Assembly (NCBI RefSeq): GCF_019924045.1
Contig: NZ_JAHXBN010000010.1
Location: 744,001-808,000 of the forward strand
Length of the DNA: 64,000 nucleotides
Direction: 5' to 3'
Origin: Dyadobacter fermentans
GTDB taxonomy: Bacteria; Bacteroidota; Bacteroidia; Cytophagales; Spirosomataceae
Shown here: piece by piece, positions 41,752 through 50,084 of the stretch
Position numbering within the stretch: position 1 is the stretch's first letter
How the letters are laid out: every line of letters starts with the position of its first letter
Translations under genes and position numbers: made by a program
The notes under the pieces: generated by a model
Database searches by the model: none
Told to the model about the DNA's origin: nothing
What the model saw: the letters and a program-made list of their open reading frames with translations, nothing else

Positions 41752-42132
41752 ATGTACGAAGTAACATCCGACAACAGGCTCAAAAGCCTGATCGTAGTGG
41801 GCGACCGTGTTTTGATTCGCCCCAAAAGCCCCAGCGACCGCACGAATAGCGGCCTCTACCTGCCTCCGACCGTCACCGAAAAGGAACAGGTGCAAACCGG
41901 CTACGTGATCAAGGTCGGCCCGGGTTACCCTATTCCTGTGGCTGCGGAAGACGAGCCCTGGAAAGAGACCGAAGAGAAAGTGAAATATATGCCCTTGCAA
42001 TCCAAAGAAGGGGACCTGGCCATTTACCTCCAACGCAACGCCATCGACCTCGAATACGATGGCCAGAAGTACGTGATCGTTCCGCAGTCGTCGATACTGA
42101 TGTTGGAGCGGTCGGAGGATTTGTTTGAGTGA
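41752..42132 (+). CDS. GroES-like (Cpn10 family) protein
   Basis: A 126-residue protein of the co-chaperonin fold: VVGDRVLIRPKSPSDRTNSGLYLPPT at residues about 14-40, with the first beta strand and mobile loop, and GDLAIYLQRNAIDLEYDGQKYVIVPQSSIL at the end. Normal GroES has about 95 residues; this one has extra residues before the mobile loop and an insert rich in E, K and P at about 63-85. No groEL is adjacent, so it is an orphan paralogue and may not serve GroEL. A 7-bp periodic repeat begins at its stop codon. Confidence 0.85.
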   Translation: MYEVTSDNRLKSLIVVGDRVLIRPKSPSDRTNSGLYLPPTVTEKEQVQTGYVIKVGPGYPIPVAAEDEPWKETEEKVKYMPLQSKEGDLAIYLQRNAIDLEYDGQKYVIVPQSSILMLERSEDLFE

Positions 42133-42336
42133 CCGCCGACGGCCGAAAGCTGATGGCCTTCGGCCGACCATGGACCGCCGACCATCGACCATGGACCATG
42201 GATCTCTTTTTGTAATACCTATTTGATTGAAAAAAGCAAAACCCGCACAGAACCATGGTCTATCGTCCATGGTCAGAAAGGCGAAACGATGGTCAGAAAA
42301 GCACAAACGGCGGTCGGCGGTCAACCGTCAGTGGTC
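42131..42336. repeat. Heptanucleotide repeat block in two orientations
   Basis: Eleven successive 7-bp units from 42131 to 42207 nearly all begin GA, with GACCATG and GACCGCC recurring. The complementary form appears as CATGGTC-type units at 42254-42274 and 42288-42294 and GGCGGTC-type units at 42309-42336, again with exact 7-bp steps. No gene lies in the 237-bp gap. Confidence 0.75.
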
Positions 42337-42369
42337 AAAAACATTCGTCACACATAACAGCAACAAAGC

Positions 42370-43398
42370 ATGAAATACAACTTCCTGGGCAACACCGGTG
42401 TACTCGTTTCCGAGCTCTGTTTCGGGACGATGACTTTTGGCGGCGATGGTTATTTTGAAGTAATTGGAAAAGTGCAGCAGGATGAGGCGAATGCATTGGT
42501 GAAGACGGCACTGGATGCCGGGATCAACTTTTTCGATACTGCCAATGTGTACTCTTATGGAAAATCCGAGGAGATTCTGGGGCAGTCGTTCAGGACGTTG
42601 GGCGTGAAACGCAGCGATGTTTTTATTGCTACCAAAGCCCGTGGCCGGATGGCGCCGGGAGCGAACCAGGTAGGGCTGTCGCGGTTGCACTTGATGGACT
42701 CGGTGAATGAAAGCCTCGCCCGGCTCGGCTCCGATCACATTGATCTGTTTTACATTCACGGCGTAGATGCGGAAACGTCTTTGGAAGAAACCATGCGTGG
42801 CCTGGAAGATGTCGTTCGCTCGGGTAAGGTGCGTTACCTGGGGGTGAGTAATCATGCGGCGTGGCAGATCATGAAGGCCAACGGCATTGCAGAGAAAAAT
42901 GGCTGGACCAAATTTGTCGCTTGCCAGCATTACTACACCATTGCCGGTCGCGACCTTGAACGAGAACTTATCCCGATGATGAAAGATCAGAACCTGGGAT
43001 TGATGCCTTGGAGCCCGCTGGCAGGTGGGTTTTTATCCGGGAAATATACCCGCAACAGTGAGGCCACGGGTGAAAACCGACGCGATAACTTCGATTTTCC
43101 GCCAGTGGATAAAGAGAAGGCTTACGATATTATCGATGTTATTCAGCCCATTGCGCAGGCACACGGGGTTTCGGTAGCGCAGATCGCCCTGGCGTGGCTG
43201 CTTCATCAGAAGGCCGTGACGAGTGTAATTATCGGTGCCAAAAAGCCGGAACAATTGGCCGACAATATCGCCGCCACCCACGTTATACTGACCGCCGACG
43301 AGCTGGACCAATTGAACAAAATCAGCGCATTGAAACCTGAATATCCGCAATGGATGATCGAGCGGCAGGCGCGGGAACGCATTCCGGGCAAGCCATGA
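42370..43398 (+). CDS. Aldo/keto reductase
   Basis: A 342-residue NADPH-dependent TIM-barrel enzyme. The catalytic tetrad is visible: Asp and Tyr in FFDTANVYSYGKSEEILG, Lys in IATKAR and His in LFYIHG. The cofactor-binding end has the AWLLHQKAVTSVIIGAKKPEQLADN segment typical of the YajO/AKR11-like bacterial group. The substrate is unknown. Its stop overlaps the ATG of the polysaccharide deacetylase, so the two are probably co-translated. Confidence 0.93.
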   Translation: MKYNFLGNTGVLVSELCFGTMTFGGDGYFEVIGKVQQDEANALVKTALDAGINFFDTANVYSYGKSEEILGQSFRTLGVKRSDVFIATKARGRMAPGANQVGLSRLHLMDSVNESLARLGSDHIDLFYIHGVDAETSLEETMRGLEDVVRSGKVRYLGVSNHAAWQIMKANGIAEKNGWTKFVACQHYYTIAGRDLERELIPMMKDQNLGLMPWSPLAGGFLSGKYTRNSEATGENRRDNFDFPPVDKEKAYDIIDVIQPIAQAHGVSVAQIALAWLLHQKAVTSVIIGAKKPEQLADNIAATHVILTADELDQLNKISALKPEYPQWMIERQARERIPGKP

Positions 43399-44330
43399 AA
43401 AAATACATTTTCGCCGCGTTCGCATGTGTATGCGTATTATACGCTCACGCGCAGGAGCGGAGCGTTTCCATCACTATCGACGACGTACCGAATGTGCATT
43501 TATATGCAGCGGATGGTCATTCATCCCGGTTGTTGAAAAAGTTGGACTCGTTGAACTTGCCGGTTGCGATTTTTATCAATGAAGGGCATTTGAAACAGAA
43601 CCCGGCTTTTGAGCAAAACAAAAAACTGCTCGAAAGCTGGGTTACGAAGCCTTATGTTACGGTGGGTAACCACAGCTACTCACATTCGAATTACGGAGAA
43701 ATTGGTTTTGAGGCATTCAGCGAAGATGTTTTGAAAGGGGAGGAGTTGACCCGGAAAATAGCGGAGAAGGCTGGTAAAAAGCTGGACTATTTCCGTTTTC
43801 CTTTCAATGGAATGGGTAAGGACAGTGCGGAGCAGGCGCAAATGCGGGTTTTCCTGCGTGAACATCAATACATTTCAACACCGTTTACCGTCGAAAGTGA
43901 AGACTGGCTGTTCACACAGCTTTACGAGAAGGCTTTGAAAGAAGGTAAATTGGAAGAAGCAAAAGCGATCGGTAACCGCTATGTCGATTTGAGTTTGAAA
44001 CTTTTCGATCACTTCGAAGGCGTAGCATTGAAAGTGGCAGGCAAGCCGATCAAACAAATTTACCTGTGCCACGACAACCGGCTCAACACGGATTATTTGC
44101 CGGTTTTGGTTCAAAAACTGAAAGAGAAGCAATACCGGTTGATCAGCCTGGGCGAAGCGATGGCTGACCCGGCTTACAAATTGCCAGTGCATTACCATGG
44201 AAACTGGGGCTTCTCGTGGGTATACCGGTGGGTTAAGGATGCAGGTGAGCGCCGTTCGCTCATGCAGCAAGAGCCGTCGGATAAAGAAGCGCAGCAGGCT
44301 TACGAGGCATTGACAAAGAGCAAGAAATAG
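43395..44330 (+). CDS. Secreted polysaccharide deacetylase (NodB fold)
   Basis: A 311-residue exported protein: signal peptide 1-20 (MKKYIFAAFACVCVLYAHAQ), then a carbohydrate esterase family 4-type domain. D29 and D30 are in SITIDDVP, and the zinc histidines H93 and H97 are in VGNHSYSHSNYGE. YFRFPFNGMG is the third motif, and IYLCHDNRLNTDYLP holds a possible catalytic histidine. Substrates in this family include chitin-like and peptidoglycan sugars; here unknown. It starts on the ATGA overlap with the aldo/keto reductase gene. Confidence 0.88.
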   Translation: MKKYIFAAFACVCVLYAHAQERSVSITIDDVPNVHLYAADGHSSRLLKKLDSLNLPVAIFINEGHLKQNPAFEQNKKLLESWVTKPYVTVGNHSYSHSNYGEIGFEAFSEDVLKGEELTRKIAEKAGKKLDYFRFPFNGMGKDSAEQAQMRVFLREHQYISTPFTVESEDWLFTQLYEKALKEGKLEEAKAIGNRYVDLSLKLFDHFEGVALKVAGKPIKQIYLCHDNRLNTDYLPVLVQKLKEKQYRLISLGEAMADPAYKLPVHYHGNWGFSWVYRWVKDAGERRSLMQQEPSDKEAQQAYEALTKSKK

Positions 44331-44335
44331 GGCAT

Positions 44336-44367
44336 TAAAAAAGCACGTTCTGTTGAGAACGTGCTTT
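44336..44367 (-). terminator. Terminator of the cold-shock gene
   Basis: The 12-bp perfect stem AAAGCACGTTCT / AGAACGTGCTTT with a 4-nt loop reads, on the minus strand, into TTTTTTAATG. It lies 27 bp after the csp stop. Confidence 0.8.
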
Positions 44368-44393
44368 CGAAATGTCTTTATTATGAACTAACC

Positions 44394-44585
44394 TTAGATA
44401 ACGCGTACGTTAACTGCGTTTAGGCCTTTTCTTCCATTTTCTACTTCGTAAGACACTTTGTCGTTTTCACGGATATCGTCCTGAAGACCTGAAACATGAA
44501 CGAAAATGTCTTTCTCTCCTGATGATGGTTGAATGAATCCGTATCCTTTTGATTCATTGAAAAACTTAACTGTACCTTCTGCCAT
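44394..44585 (-). CDS. Cold-shock domain protein (CspA family)
   Basis: A 63-residue single-stranded RNA/DNA binding protein consisting of one cold-shock domain. RNP1 (KGYGFI) and RNP2 (DIFVHVS) are intact, and the start MAEGTVKFFNESKGYG is typical of Bacteroidota Csp proteins. It acts as an RNA chaperone. It has its own promoter and terminator. Confidence 0.97.
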   Translation of the reverse strand: MAEGTVKFFNESKGYGFIQPSSGEKDIFVHVSGLQDDIRENDKVSYEVENGRKGLNAVNVRVI

Positions 44586-44613
44586 TAGAATTGATCTTAT
44601 TATTTGTAAAGAC

Positions 44614-44643
44614 CAAATTTAGACATAAAAAGCAGATATACAA
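44614..44643 (-). promoter_or_regulatory. Cold-shock gene promoter
   Basis: On the minus strand TTG (44643-44641) and TAAATTTG (44621-44614) are separated by exactly 19 bp, the best -33/-7 pair in the window. The -7 box ends 28 bp before the start codon. Confidence 0.7.
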
Positions 44644-44699
44644 CATTAAACTTTCTTTACCTTAGAATTATTCCAATATATCAGAATGCGTTTTATATC

Positions 44700-45674
44700 A
44701 TGCCGCTAGTTCACCTTAAATCGAAAATATCCCCTTACTGGCTTCCAAACGGGCATTTTCAGAGCATTTACCCGGCGCTCTTCCGGCAGATAAACGGTAT
44801 AAAATATTTTCGTGAAAAAATTGTAACTCCCGATGATGACTTCCTGATTCTGGACTGGTCGTATGCCCAAATCGAGGGTCAGAAGCCCCTCGTTATCCTC
44901 TCGCACGGCCTCGAAGGCGACAGCACGCGGCAGTACATAACGGGGATGGTTAAACTCCTGAACCAACACGGGTTTGACTGCCTGGCCTGGAACTTCCGGA
45001 GCTGCGGCGGCGAAATGAACCAGACGGCCCGCTTTTACCACAGCGGCGCCACCGAGGATCTGGACGCCGTCGTGCAGTATGCATTCGGAAAAGGGTATTC
45101 CGATGTGCGACTGATGGGTTTTAGCCTGGGGGGGAACCTGACTTTGAAATACCTCGGCGAGCAAGGCGCCGGTATCGACGGCCGCATTAAAGGTGCGATC
45201 GTTTTCAGTGTGCCGATGGACCTTAAAGCATGCAGCCTGTCGATCATTGAGCCTCGTAATCAGATTTATATGCGCCGTTTTTTGAATACGTTAAAACCCA
45301 AAGTGGTGGAAAAGGCGCGTTTCTTCCCCGAAAAAATCAGTCTGGATGACCATCAACTCGTGAGGACGCTATACGATTTTGACGACATCTACACGGCGAA
45401 GCTGCATGGTTTCAAAGGCGCCGACCACTATTATGCCGAATGCAGTTCGAAGTTTTTCGTCGAGCAGATAGCGATACCAACAACAATCGTGAATGCGGAA
45501 AACGACCCGATCGTGCCATTCGAAAGCCTGCCAATCGACATGCTCCGAGCGCACCCCAATGTGACTTTGCTGGCCACAAAGGACGGCGGCCACTGCGGTT
45601 TCCGCCCCGCCCGTCTTACTGACGAATTCTATTGGTCAGAAAAATACGCCCTCCAATTCCTAACTACCCTGTGA
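44700..45674 (+). CDS. YheT family alpha/beta hydrolase
   Basis: A 324-residue cytosolic hydrolase. The family opening SPYWLPNGHFQSIYPALFR is present, as are LILDWSY, ILSHGLEGDSTRQY, CGGEMN and the nucleophile elbow MGFSLGGNL. The acid and histidine of the triad are in NAENDPIVP and DGGHCGF. YheT/ABHD1-3-type enzymes act on lipid or acyl esters, though the bacterial substrate is unknown. It is divergent from the cold-shock gene. Confidence 0.92.
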   Translation: MPLVHLKSKISPYWLPNGHFQSIYPALFRQINGIKYFREKIVTPDDDFLILDWSYAQIEGQKPLVILSHGLEGDSTRQYITGMVKLLNQHGFDCLAWNFRSCGGEMNQTARFYHSGATEDLDAVVQYAFGKGYSDVRLMGFSLGGNLTLKYLGEQGAGIDGRIKGAIVFSVPMDLKACSLSIIEPRNQIYMRRFLNTLKPKVVEKARFFPEKISLDDHQLVRTLYDFDDIYTAKLHGFKGADHYYAECSSKFFVEQIAIPTTIVNAENDPIVPFESLPIDMLRAHPNVTLLATKDGGHCGFRPARLTDEFYWSEKYALQFLTTL

Positions 45675-45733
45675 CCATTCTCTAACTACACCTGACAATT
45701 CCTGACCACCTCCTGACCACACCTGACTAATTC
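45672..45733. repeat. Six TGAC-type units with 10/11-bp spacing
   Basis: Units starting TGACCA, TAACTA, TGACAA, TGACCA, TGACCA and TGACTA begin at 45672, 45683, 45693, 45703, 45714 and 45724. Spacings are 10 or 11 bp, close to the DNA helical repeat. Same family as the arrays at 5049 and 18961-19056. Confidence 0.7.
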
Positions 45734-45824
45734 CAGCGAGCCGTTCACATTCGACGCAACTTCGCCGGGTAAGAAAACTGTTCCAAACATTATTTTGTTA
45801 GCAACATATACCAATAGATTTTGG

Positions 45825-45850
45825 TAATTTTGTGGCCTGTTTCAAACAGG
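45825..45850 (+). promoter_or_regulatory. serA promoter with start-site palindrome
   Basis: TAATTTTG (45825-45832) is an exact -7 element. CCTGTTTCAAACAGG (45836-45850) is a 7+1+7 palindrome lying just at the expected transcription start, a typical operator position. No good -33 element is seen. Confidence 0.45.
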
Positions 45851-45910
45851 TCGGACCCTTAGCGATTAAAATTCCGTTAACTCGATCATTTTTCAGTTAT
45901 TCCCCGTTTC

Positions 45911-47818
45911 ATGTCCACATTAACTCTCAATCCAGCACCGTACATTATCATTGATTTCGACAGCACGTTCACGAAAGTGGAAGGGCTCGACGAATTGGCC
46001 GCGATCGCCCTCAAAGGCCATCCGGAGCGTGATCAGATTGTTCAGAAGATTTCTGATCTGACCAACAAGGGTATGAATGGCGAAATGTCGTTTGCGGATG
46101 GTCTGCGCCAACGAATCGCCTTACTGAAAGCAAGCCGTTCGCACATCGAAGAACTGGTTTCATTTTTGAGAACCAAGGTTTCGGATTCGTTTAAGCGCAA
46201 TACGCAATTTCTGACGGAGAATGCGGAGCAGATTTTTATCGTTTCCAGCGGATTTAAGGAGTTTATCGTTCCCGTGGCTACGGAGCTCGGCATTCTGGCC
46301 GACCATGTATATGCCAATGAGTTCGTGTTTGACGAGGAAGGGAATATCGTTGGGATCGACGAGGAAAACGTGTTGTCGATGGATGGCGGAAAGATCAAGA
46401 TCCTTTCTGCATTGAACCTGTCGGGCGACGTGTATGCGATCGGTGATGGTTATACGGACTATGAGTTGAAGGCATCCGGCCTGGCCAATCGTTTCTATGC
46501 ATTTACAGAAAACGTGGAGCGTCCGAAAGTGACGGCGGTAGCGGACCATATCGCTACTTCATTCGACGATTTTCTTTTTGATAATAAATTCAGCAGAAGC
46601 CAGTCTTATCCTAAGAGCCGTATCAAGGTATTGCTTCTTGAAAACGTGCACCCTGTTGCGCGTAAGGCATTTGAGGAAGAAGGTTTCAATGTGGAATTCG
46701 TGAAAGGTGCCCTCGACGAGGACGAATTGTGCGAGCGTATCAAGGACGTATCCATTATCGGTATCCGTTCCAAAACGACTATTACCAAACGTGTTCTTGA
46801 AAACGCGAACCGTTTGATGGCGATCGGTGCATTCTGTATCGGTACCAACCAGATCGACCTCGACGAGGCTGCCAAGAAAGGTATTGCGGTATTCAACGCG
46901 CCTTACAGCAACACCCGCTCTGTGGTGGAGCTGGCGGTGGGTGAAATGATCCTACTGATCCGTAACATCGTTGGCAAAAGTAACCAGCTGCACAAAGGTA
47001 TCTGGGACAAATCTGCAAACGGCAGCTTCGAGGTACGCGGTAAGAAACTGGGTATGGTAGGCTACGGAAGTATCGGTACCCAGCTGTCGGTAGTAGCCGA
47101 AGCCTTGGGTATGGAAGTCTATTTCTATGATACAGTGGAAAAACTGTCGATTGGAAATGCTAAAAAGGTGAGCACGCTGGAAGAACTTCTTTCGATTTCC
47201 GACGTACTGAGTTTGCACGTGGATGGTCGCAAGGAGAATACCAACATGATCGGTAAACGCGAGTTTGACCTGATGAAAGATGGTGTGATCTTCCTGAACC
47301 TCTCACGCGGACACGTGGTCGACATTAAGGCATTGGCAGAAGCTGTGAAAAGCGGTAAAGTGGCCGGCGCAGGTGTAGACGTGTTCCCGAAAGAGCCGAA
47401 AACCAACGATGAAATATTCGAAAGCGAGTTGCTCGGTTTGCCGAACGTGATCCTGACACCACACATTGGTGGTAGCACCGAGGAAGCGCAGGAAAACATC
47501 GGCCATTTCGTGCCTTCCAAATTACTGGAATTCATGAACAACGGTAGTTCATATGGCAGCGTGAATTTCCCCGAGGTACAACTGCCGAAGCTCAAAGACT
47601 CGCACCGCCTGTTGCACATCCACGCGAACGTACCGGGTGTGCTGGCGAAGCTGAACCAGATTTTTGCCAAAAACAATATCAATATCACTGGCCAGTACCT
47701 CAAAACCAACGAGCACATTGGCTACGTGATCGTGGATATTGCGAAGGATTATACGGAAGAATTTATCCAGGAAGTGAAAGAGGTAGAAGGAACGATCCGT
47801 TTCCGGATGCTATACTAA
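45911..47818 (+). CDS. serA: Fused phosphoserine phosphatase / phosphoglycerate dehydrogenase
   Basis: A 635-residue protein joining two steps of serine synthesis. Residues about 10-225 are a SerB-like HAD phosphatase: D15-F-D17-S-T (motif I), FIVSSGF (motif II) and AIGDGYTDYE (motif IV). Residues about 238-550 are D-3-phosphoglycerate dehydrogenase with GIRSKT (Arg), the NAD loop GYGSIG, RGHVVD and catalytic His in TPHIGGSTEEAQ. A C-terminal ACT domain (about 565-635, HANVPGVLAKLNQIF) probably senses serine. The phosphatase motifs look intact, so both activities are predicted. serC follows 90 bp downstream. Confidence 0.93.
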   Translation: MSTLTLNPAPYIIIDFDSTFTKVEGLDELAAIALKGHPERDQIVQKISDLTNKGMNGEMSFADGLRQRIALLKASRSHIEELVSFLRTKVSDSFKRNTQFLTENAEQIFIVSSGFKEFIVPVATELGILADHVYANEFVFDEEGNIVGIDEENVLSMDGGKIKILSALNLSGDVYAIGDGYTDYELKASGLANRFYAFTENVERPKVTAVADHIATSFDDFLFDNKFSRSQSYPKSRIKVLLLENVHPVARKAFEEEGFNVEFVKGALDEDELCERIKDVSIIGIRSKTTITKRVLENANRLMAIGAFCIGTNQIDLDEAAKKGIAVFNAPYSNTRSVVELAVGEMILLIRNIVGKSNQLHKGIWDKSANGSFEVRGKKLGMVGYGSIGTQLSVVAEALGMEVYFYDTVEKLSIGNAKKVSTLEELLSISDVLSLHVDGRKENTNMIGKREFDLMKDGVIFLNLSRGHVVDIKALAEAVKSGKVAGAGVDVFPKEPKTNDEIFESELLGLPNVILTPHIGGSTEEAQENIGHFVPSKLLEFMNNGSSYGSVNFPEVQLPKLKDSHRLLHIHANVPGVLAKLNQIFAKNNINITGQYLKTNEHIGYVIVDIAKDYTEEFIQEVKEVEGTIRFRMLY

Positions 47819-47829
47819 AAAATGATTCG

Positions 47830-47862
47830 AATGGTCAGCCGTTACAAGCTGACCATTTGATT
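47830..47862 (+). terminator. Hairpin between serA and serC
   Basis: AATGGTCAGC / GCTGACCATT with an 8-nt loop, followed by TGATTTTC. It may terminate or attenuate transcription between the two serine genes. Confidence 0.5.
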
Positions 47863-47908
47863 TTCAGAACGGCTCTTCACCTAATTATTTAATTCTTTAA
47901 CATTACCA

Positions 47909-48982
47909 ATGTCATTAACATTTTTCACTCCTGGACCAGCCGCTCTGTACCCGACATTCGAGCAGCATTTGAGGACATTTGTCGAAAACCAACTCGGCTC
48001 GATCTCGCACCGGAGCCAACAGTACCGCGATTTACATAAATTCACCGTAGACCAACTGAGGACGTTGCTGAGTGTGCCCGACACTCACGCGATCCTTTTT
48101 CTCGGTTCAGCTTCGGAGGCATGGGAGCGTATTCTGTTCAGCACCGTGGAGCTTGAAAGCTTCCACCTCGTGAACGGCTCGTTTTCGAAGAAGTTTTACG
48201 ATTATTCGAATGCATTGAACAAATATGCCCACAAGTTTGAAAAACCAATGGGCGAAGGTTTCACAGCGGGCGAAGTAGTCGTGCCGGAATATGCCGAGTT
48301 GATCGCTACGACACACAACGAAACCAGCTCAGGTGTGCAAATGCCGGTTGCCGAGATTCACAAATTAAAGCAAAAGCATCCCGACAAATTCATCGCGGTG
48401 GATATGGTGTCTTCTGCTCCTTATCCCGAGCTCGATTACAGCATTATCGACACGGCGTTTTTCTCGGTGCAGAAAGCATTCGGTTTGCCGGCAGGTTTGG
48501 GCGTATGGATCGTGAGCGAGCGCTGCCTGGAAAAGGCTAAAAGTATCCGTAATACGTATTCCATCGGCGCGCACAATGACCTTCCGACACTTTGGAAGAA
48601 TGCGCAGAACAACGAAACTCCCGCGACACCGAATGTAATGCTCATTTACCTGCTGGGTAAGATAGCCGAGGATTTTAACCGTATTGGTGTGCAGAATATT
48701 CGTAAGGAGACTGAACACAAAGCAGGTTTGCTTTACAAGTTTATCGAGAAAACGGCTGGTTTCTCTCCGTTTGTTAAGGAAAAAGCATTCCGTTCACAGA
48801 CTGTGGTCGTTACCGATACCGAGGCCCCTTCGGCCGACATTATCAAGCGTATGAAAGAAAAAGGCATGGTGATCGGCAGCGGCTACGGCGCCGGGAAAGC
48901 TACACAACTGCGCATTGCCAACTTTCCTGCTACATCGTTGGAAGAAACTGAAAAGCTGATCTACGAGCTCGGAAAGCTCTGA
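47909..48982 (+). CDS. serC: Phosphoserine aminotransferase-like class V aminotransferase
   Basis: A 357-residue PLP enzyme. It opens FFTPGPAALYP, has the phosphate-binding GSASEAWERI, an Asp in AVDMVSSAPYPELDY (PLP pyridine nitrogen), and the Schiff-base lysine in FFSVQKAFGLPAGLGVW. It is the class V type that makes 3-phosphoserine from 3-phosphohydroxypyruvate and glutamate. Located directly after the SerB-SerA fusion, it completes the three-step serine pathway in two genes. Confidence 0.92.
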   Translation: MSLTFFTPGPAALYPTFEQHLRTFVENQLGSISHRSQQYRDLHKFTVDQLRTLLSVPDTHAILFLGSASEAWERILFSTVELESFHLVNGSFSKKFYDYSNALNKYAHKFEKPMGEGFTAGEVVVPEYAELIATTHNETSSGVQMPVAEIHKLKQKHPDKFIAVDMVSSAPYPELDYSIIDTAFFSVQKAFGLPAGLGVWIVSERCLEKAKSIRNTYSIGAHNDLPTLWKNAQNNETPATPNVMLIYLLGKIAEDFNRIGVQNIRKETEHKAGLLYKFIEKTAGFSPFVKEKAFRSQTVVVTDTEAPSADIIKRMKEKGMVIGSGYGAGKATQLRIANFPATSLEETEKLIYELGKL

Positions 48983-49007
48983 AAAATAGCTTGTAGAATA
49001 GCGTTAC

Positions 49008-49049
49008 CAAAAGGGTGTACGAACGTCTAAATGTTCGTACACCCTTTTG
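49008..49049 (+). terminator. 17-bp hairpin after serC
   Basis: CAAAAGGGTGTACGAAC and GTTCGTACACCCTTTTG are exact complements with an 8-nt loop, followed by TTTTG. It lies just before the Rpn-family gene and argues for that gene's start at 49057 rather than 49015. Confidence 0.75.
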
Positions 49050-49056
49050 TTTTGAA

Positions 49057-49953
49057 ATGAAGCGTAACGACATACTATGGAAATCGATACTGGAAGACAT
49101 TTTTGATGATTTTCTGAAATTCTTCTTCCCCAATGCAGAGATACTTTTCGACTTTGAAAAAGGTTTCGAATACCTCGATCAGGAACTCGACCAACTATTT
49201 CCGCCGGAGGCAGACACATTTGCGACCCGGTATGTGGATAAGCTGGTAAAAGTACAGTGTCGCTCCGGCGCCGAAGCCTGGCTGCTCGTACACATTGAAG
49301 TACAAGGTTATCGCGACGAAACCTTCCCCGACCGGATGTTTACCTATTATTACCGCATCTGGGATAAGTATCGTAAACCCATCACCGCATTTGCTATTCT
49401 GACGGATGATTGCAGACATTTTCTTCCAAGCCAGTTCGAGCAGGCTTGCCTGGGTACGAGCGTTTGTTTTCGGTTTAATAGTTATAAGGTGCTGGATCAA
49501 TCGGAGGAAGAGCTCGCGGCGAGTGACAATCCGTTTGCGCTGGTTGTTTTGGCTGTTAAGCTGGCGATCATTGGAAAGCGCTTTTCGTCTCAGGATTTCT
49601 ACCGTTTAAAAATTGATCTAGCAAAGAGGTTGTTAAGTCATGATTTTTCGAAGAGGAAGATTGCGAAACTGCTCGATTTTTTGAAATTTTATATCGATCT
49701 GGGAAGCAAGGAACTTAACAAAGAGTTCAATGAAATAATTGAAACTATCAACCCCAAACCGAAACCTATGACAATCAAAGAAGCTGTTTTGTACATTGTA
49801 AAGGAGGAAGCGAAGGAAGAACGAAACGTAACTTTCATTAAAAACCTTCTCCGTGAAACTAAGTTTAGTCATGAGGAGATCGCGCGGCTTGCGGACGTCC
49901 CGCTAAAATGTGTCGAGGGCTTTGTGCAAGGCACATGGCCAGAATATGATTAA
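49057..49953 (+). CDS. Rpn family recombination-promoting nuclease-like protein
   Basis: A 298-residue protein of the PD-(D/E)XK Rpn/YhgA-like family, often labelled 'putative transposase'. Starting at MKRNDILWKSILEDIF, it has D-KLVKV followed by LLVHIEVQGYRDETFPDRMFTYYYRIWDKY, which carries the E-x-Q nuclease core. In E. coli RpnA is a DNA endonuclease that stimulates RecA-independent recombination. The C-terminal region is helical and charged. It stands alone between hairpins. Confidence 0.87.
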   Translation: MKRNDILWKSILEDIFDDFLKFFFPNAEILFDFEKGFEYLDQELDQLFPPEADTFATRYVDKLVKVQCRSGAEAWLLVHIEVQGYRDETFPDRMFTYYYRIWDKYRKPITAFAILTDDCRHFLPSQFEQACLGTSVCFRFNSYKVLDQSEEELAASDNPFALVVLAVKLAIIGKRFSSQDFYRLKIDLAKRLLSHDFSKRKIAKLLDFLKFYIDLGSKELNKEFNEIIETINPKPKPMTIKEAVLYIVKEEAKEERNVTFIKNLLRETKFSHEEIARLADVPLKCVEGFVQGTWPEYD

Positions 49954-49958
49954 GAGGT

Positions 49959-49984
49959 AAGCTGTCCCACCGGGCAGCTTTTTT
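49959..49984 (+). terminator. Terminator of the Rpn-family gene
   Basis: AAGCTGtCCC / GGGCAGCTT, with a one-base bulge and a 3-nt loop, is followed by a TTTTTT run 6 bp after the stop codon. Confidence 0.8.
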
Positions 49985-50084
49985 CATAATACCCCAAATT
50001 CAAATCACGATTGCCAATCGCCTCAATAGTATTTTAAGGATAAATTTTTAGCTTTATGCTTTCTTACGAAAACAGACAGAAGCG

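Noticed and set aside
44612..44625. AAATTTAGACAT upstream of the cold-shock gene as a DtxR half-site
   Set aside because: It overlaps the well-formed -7 box of the csp promoter, lacks the rest of the motif, and has no metal-related context.
49015..49056. Upstream start of the Rpn-family gene
   Set aside because: It falls within the serC terminator hairpin and adds residues encoded by the stem.
49057..49953. Insertion sequence transposase
   Set aside because: Rpn proteins are often labelled transposases, but no terminal inverted repeats or target duplications are visible around the gene.
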